Positions 60,830 through 64,000 of a DNA stretch of 64,000 bases are shown here, piece after piece. Positions within the stretch are counted from its first letter, which is position 1; each line of letters starts with the position of its first letter. The translations under genes and the position numbers were made by a program. The stretch covers positions 37,726 to 101,725 of the forward strand of contig NZ_QUBS01000014.1 in the NCBI RefSeq assembly GCF_003390925.1, in the 5' to 3' direction. This DNA comes from Trinickia diaoshuihuensis (GTDB lineage: Bacteria > Pseudomonadota > Gammaproteobacteria > Burkholderiales > Burkholderiaceae). The notes under the pieces were generated by a model. It was not told where the DNA came from. It saw only the letters and a list, made by a program, of their open reading frames with translations, and searched no databases.

Positions 60830-62539
60830 CTATGCCGTTCGGCCGACTTCCGCGGGCAACTCGCGCGGTGCAACATGGATCCTGCTTTGAACCACGCGGA
60901 AGCGGTTGGCGACGAATGCGGCGTCGGTCAACGCCGCGTTGGCTGCCGGATTGGCGCCGGTGCCGTGGAAGTCGGAGAACGCGGCCGATTGATTCACGAA
61001 CACGCCGCCCGTGAGGTTGATCGACAGCGCAACGCCACCTTCGATCGCCGCCTCGTGCGCCGCCTCGATCGTCGCTTCGTCGGTGCTATAGACGGACAGC
61101 GTGAGCGCGCCGTGCTGGGCCGCGAGCGAGCCGGCCAACTCGAGCGATTGGCGTGTCGAATCCGTTGCGATCACGAAAGAGATTGGGCCGAACCATTCGC
61201 CGCTGAATTTCGCCAAATCCTTCGATGCATCCAATTGGAGCAGCAACGGCGTGCGCACGCGTGCGTTCGGGAAGGCGGGATGTTCGAGCGTTTGGCTATC
61301 GGCGAGCACGCGGCCGAGCGAGCGGGCTTCGTCGATCCGGCGAACGATGCCTTCGTTCTGAATGGCGCCGAGCAGTTCGACCGCGCGTGCCGGGTCCGCG
61401 CCGAGCTTTTGAACCGCGTTTGCGAGCGCGCCGGCAACCTGGTCGAAGCTCATGTGGCCTTCGGCGGTTTCGATACCATCGCGCGGCACGTAGATGTTTT
61501 GCGGAGCCGTGCACATCTGGCCCGAGTAAAGCGCAAGCGAGAACGCGATGTTGCGAACGGCCGCTTTTAGATCGTCGACGGAATCGATGACGATCTGATT
61601 GACGCCGGCCTTTTCGGTGAACACGTGGGCCTGGTGCGCGTGGTGTTCGAGCCAGGTGCCGTTTTGCGTGCTGCCCGTGAAGTCGATCAGTTTGATTTCG
61701 GGGCGCACGGCGAGATCTTGCACGAGTGCGCCGTCGTTGGGGTCCGTGGCGAGCAGCGTCACGACGTTCGGGTCGAAACCGGCTTCGCGCAGCACCTCGC
61801 GGGCGATACGAACGGTGATCGCGAGCGGCAAGATCGCGCCGGGGTGCGGCTTGACGATCACGGCGTTGCCGGTGGCGAGATCGGCGAAGAGGCCGGGGTA
61901 GCCGTTCCAGGTCGGGAACGTGCAGCAACCAAGGACGAGCCCGATGCCGCGGGGTACGACCGTGTAGCGCTTGTGCATCGCCAGCGGGGGATTCTTGCCC
62001 TGCGGTTTTTCCCAATGCGCGTTGGTCGGCACGCGGCGCAATTCGTTCCACGCGTAGGCCACGGCCTCGAGTGCGCGATCCTGGGCGTGCGGGCCTCCGG
62101 CTTGAAACGCCATCATGAACGCTTGCCCGGTGGTATGCATCACGCTGTAGGCGATTTCGAAGCTCGCCCGGTTCAGTCGGGACAGAATTTCGAGGCTAAC
62201 GCCTATCCATGCCTCGGGGCCGGCTTTGCGCCAGGTTTGCTCCGCGAGGGCGGCCGCGCCGATCAGCGCATCGACATCGGCTTTCGGGTAGCGGACGTTA
62301 AGCGGGAAGCCGAAAGGCGATTGCTCTTGGCCGACCCATTCGCCTGTGCTGGGCTGATCGAGCATGAACGATTGGTCGAGTTGGGCCTTGAAGGCCGCTT
62401 CTCCGTCCGCGTTGCCGGTTTCCCCGTACACTTTGGGACTCGGCATTTCCGCGAAAGGGCTCCAGTAGCCGCGCGAGTCGATGGCCTCGAGGGCGTGCTT
62501 GAGCGTGTCTTCGTGCTTCGCAAATAGAGAATGGGTCAT
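60830..62539 (-). CDS. paaN: Phenylacetate pathway aldehyde dehydrogenase PaaN (paaZ in Burkholderia usage)
   Basis: A 569-residue aldehyde dehydrogenase that oxidises the semialdehyde produced when the oxepin ring opens. The catalytic Cys is in GQMCTAPQN, with the Glu in FTEKAGVNQ. The MaoC-type hydratase domain of E. coli PaaZ is absent, so ring opening must be done by another enzyme. The ATG at 62539 starts the conserved [13 protein letters not shown]. First gene of the minus-strand paa unit. Confidence 0.92.
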   Translation of the reverse strand: MTHSLFAKHEDTLKHALEAIDSRGYWSPFAEMPSPKVYGETGNADGEAAFKAQLDQSFMLDQPSTGEWVGQEQSPFGFPLNVRYPKADVDALIGAAALAEQTWRKAGPEAWIGVSLEILSRLNRASFEIAYSVMHTTGQAFMMAFQAGGPHAQDRALEAVAYAWNELRRVPTNAHWEKPQGKNPPLAMHKRYTVVPRGIGLVLGCCTFPTWNGYPGLFADLATGNAVIVKPHPGAILPLAITVRIAREVLREAGFDPNVVTLLATDPNDGALVQDLAVRPEIKLIDFTGSTQNGTWLEHHAHQAHVFTEKAGVNQIVIDSVDDLKAAVRNIAFSLALYSGQMCTAPQNIYVPRDGIETAEGHMSFDQVAGALANAVQKLGADPARAVELLGAIQNEGIVRRIDEARSLGRVLADSQTLEHPAFPNARVRTPLLLQLDASKDLAKFSGEWFGPISFVIATDSTRQSLELAGSLAAQHGALTLSVYSTDEATIEAAHEAAIEGGVALSINLTGGVFVNQSAAFSDFHGTGANPAANAALTDAAFVANRFRVVQSRIHVAPRELPAEVGRTA

Positions 62540-62593
62540 AGCGAGACAGGGGGCAGGCCAGACGTTGGTGGGAGACGGCCGGCAGTCCAAGGA

Positions 62594-62629
62594 ATCATAC
62601 CAATTAACCGACCGACCGGTTGGTTGGCG
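62594..62629. promoter_or_regulatory. paa divergent promoter with PaaR-like operator
   Basis: CCGACCGGTTGG (62612-62623) is an imperfect palindrome with further flanking CCGA/TTGG repeats, resembling the operators bound by the TetR-type PaaR of Burkholderia. On the minus strand an extended -10 (TGGTATGAT; TATGAT at 62599-62594) for paaN lies beside it. It sits 55-95 bases from the paaN start and 73-108 from paaF, so it could control both. No paaR gene is in the window. Confidence 0.6.
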
Positions 62630-62701
62630 AATGTTAGCATTGTTTCCGAGCGGGCGCGAAAGCTTTTCGCGCCTTATCGATACTTAAGACTTGGAGGATG
62701 G

Positions 62702-63478
62702 ATGAGCTACGAAAACATCTTGGTCGAGACGCGCGGGCGCGTCGGTTTGGTGACGTTGAATCGTCCGAAGGCGCTGAATGCGCTGAACGACGCGCTGATG
62801 GACGAGTTGGGCACGGCGCTCAAGGCGTTCGACGCGGACGAGAACATCGGCGCGATCGTCGTGACGGGCAGCGAAAAGGCATTCGCCGCCGGGGCCGACA
62901 TCGGCATGATGGCCACGTATACCTACATGGATGTGTACAAAGGCGATTACATCACGCGCAATTGGGAGACGATGCGCTCCATCCGCAAGCCGATCATTGC
63001 CGCGGTGGCCGGATTCGCGCTCGGCGGCGGCTGCGAGTTGGCGATGATGTGCGACATCGTCATCGCAGCGGACACGGCGAAGTTCGGGCAGCCCGAGATC
63101 AAACTTGGTGTAATGCCCGGTGCCGGTGGCACACAACGCTTGCCGCGCGCCGTCTCGAAAGCGAAGGCGATGGATATGTGTCTGACCGCGCGCTTCATGG
63201 ATGCGGCGGAAGCGGAGCGGGCCGGGCTCGTGTCGCGCATCGTTCCGGCGGCTTCGTTGCTCGACGAGGCGTTGGCGGCGGCGAACACGATCGCCGAGTT
63301 TCCGCTGCCCGCTGTAATGATGGTGAAGGAGTCCGTGAACAGCGCATACGAAACGACGCTCGCCGAAGGCATCCGCTTCGAGCGGCGGCTGTTCCACTCG
63401 CTGTTTGCGACCGAGGACCAGAAAGAGGGGATGGCGGCGTTCCTCGAAAAGCGCAAACCGGTCTTCAAGAACCGCTGA
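62702..63478 (+). CDS. paaF: 2,3-dehydroadipyl-CoA hydratase
   Basis: A 258-residue enoyl-CoA hydratase. The oxyanion loop [10 protein letters not shown] and the two catalytic Glu residues, in [12 protein letters not shown] and [19 protein letters not shown], are all present. In the paa pathway it hydrates 2,3-dehydroadipyl-CoA. GGAGG four bases before the ATG at 62702 sets the start. It is divergent from paaN across the shared operator. Confidence 0.93.
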   Translation: MSYENILVETRGRVGLVTLNRPKALNALNDALMDELGTALKAFDADENIGAIVVTGSEKAFAAGADIGMMATYTYMDVYKGDYITRNWETMRSIRKPIIAAVAGFALGGGCELAMMCDIVIAADTAKFGQPEIKLGVMPGAGGTQRLPRAVSKAKAMDMCLTARFMDAAEAERAGLVSRIVPAASLLDEALAAANTIAEFPLPAVMMVKESVNSAYETTLAEGIRFERRLFHSLFATEDQKEGMAAFLEKRKPVFKNR

Positions 63479-63602
63479 GATAAATCGTTCGAAATACCGC
63501 TTGCACGCTGCGCGGAAGGGGCCTAGAATTGCGCCCTTTCGTGCAGTCAGTGCGACTGAACGAAGAGAAGCGAGGCCTTGTGGCAAGCGGTTTTCCGCGA
63601 GG

Positions 63603-63764
63603 TTGAGCGTCAACGGTTCGAGAGCCAGCAGATGTAAGCGACGCTAAAAAAACTGTTGACGAGATGCAAAAGGTTCTGCATAATTGAGCGTCAACGGTTC
63701 GAGAGCCAGCAGATGTAAGCGACGCTAAAAAAACTGTTGACGAGATGCAAAAGGTTCTGCATAA
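63603..63764 (+). repeat. Tandem 81-bp duplication carrying the rrn promoter
   Basis: Bases 63603-63683 and 63684-63764 are identical 81-base units. Each contains a complete promoter with an upstream A tract. The perfect identity suggests a recent duplication or ongoing homogenisation by copying. Confidence 0.95.
63656..63684 (+). promoter_or_regulatory. rrn promoter, upstream copy
   Basis: TTGACG (63656-63661) and CATAAT (63679-63684) with a 17-base spacer, preceded by an AAAAAAA tract that may act as an UP element. Transcription would start near 63691, within the second repeat. Confidence 0.85.
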
Positions 63765-63765
63765 T
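63737..63765 (+). promoter_or_regulatory. rrn promoter, downstream copy
   Basis: The same TTGACG-17-CATAAT promoter in the second 81-base unit. Downstream of the -10 the sequence differs from the first copy (CTCG instead of TGAG), so the two start sites have different discriminators. Confidence 0.88.
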
Positions 63766-64000
63766 CTCGTTTCTCTGCTGCTGACGCAGCAACGCAAGAC
63801 GGGCGGTACTGAGAAGCAGGTGTTCCGGTGCTGTCGACGGTTGAGCGGCGCGATCTTTAAAAATTTACAGCCGATAAGTGTGGGCGCTTGATGGCGATGC
63901 GAAGCTTCGATCCTCGGATTGAAGCGAAGCGAAAGTATCAAGTCTCACACAGTATTGAGGAAGGTTTTTGTTCGTCGAGAGACGAATTTGAACTGTCAGT
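63766..64000 (+). other. rRNA operon leader (16S gene starts beyond the window)
   Basis: The downstream sequence contains a boxA-like GATCTTTAAAA near 63852-63862 (antitermination complex), then GTGTGGGCGCTTGATG and a partly complementary CATCAAG-type stretch that can form the RNase III processing stem in front of 16S. No 16S sequence is reached by 64000. Open reading frames on the minus strand here are shadows. Confidence 0.85.

Noticed and set aside
63465..63941. A 158-codon minus-strand frame with an internal repeat
   Set aside because: It only reflects the duplicated rrn promoter and leader read backwards.

Overview
This window is chromosomal DNA from a GC-rich betaproteobacterium, almost certainly a Burkholderiaceae member of the Burkholderia/Paraburkholderia/Trinickia group. 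The evidence is the conserved gene blocks hemA-prfA-prmC-grxD-ubiX, rpe-gph-trpE-trpG-trpD-trpC and paaN-paaJ-paaG-paaI-paaK with divergent paaF, together with protein sequences of that type and an rRNA operon leader at the right edge. No tRNA gene, CRISPR array or complete insertion sequence was seen.

Layout. 1-10.7 kb: two methyltransferases, a DUF1415 protein, a TetR repressor divergent from an MFS transporter, a second MFS transporter, a YegD-type Hsp70 homologue, a cold-shock gene with a long 5' leader, and an APC permease. 11.0-19.3 kb is an accessory block. It holds an autotransporter heptosyltransferase (TibC/Aah type), a 1636-residue AIDA/TibA-type autotransporter that is its probable substrate, a short remnant of a second APC permease, and an AT-richer patch with a secreted protein, a lipoprotein and a small membrane protein. 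19.3-27.0 kb (minus strand) is the hemA-prfA-prmC-grxD-ubiX block, with a hybrid PAS sensor kinase between prmC and grxD and a YgiD-type dioxygenase at the end.

27.2-35.3 kb: a small membrane protein, an aminopeptidase P, a HAD hydrolase, ettA, a TetR/glycosyltransferase divergent pair, a PrlF antitoxin remnant and ychF. 35.5-47.5 kb: an MFS transporter, a diguanylate cyclase, a cupin protein, a 1127-residue lectin/LysM-like protein of unknown role, a UbiH-type monooxygenase, dsbC, an M61 peptidase and azoR. 47.5-56.7 kb: ung, a CYTH triphosphatase, the tryptophan genes with a candidate Trp-leader attenuator in front of trpE, gph, rpe, apaG, a 39-residue membrane protein and mltA. 56.7-63.5 kb: phenylacetate catabolism (paaK, paaI, paaG, paaJ, paaN, and divergent paaF) around a PaaR-like operator. 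63.6-64.0 kb: a tandemly duplicated rRNA promoter and the rrn leader; the 16S gene itself should begin just beyond the window.

The most unusual items are the glycosyltransferase/autotransporter pair with its higher-order repeat, the large lectin-LysM-hydrophobic protein, the trp leader, the 81-bp rrn promoter duplication, and two TetR-type palindromes, one of which fills the spacer of a near-consensus promoter. Function calls rest on motif recognition by eye; no database search was run.
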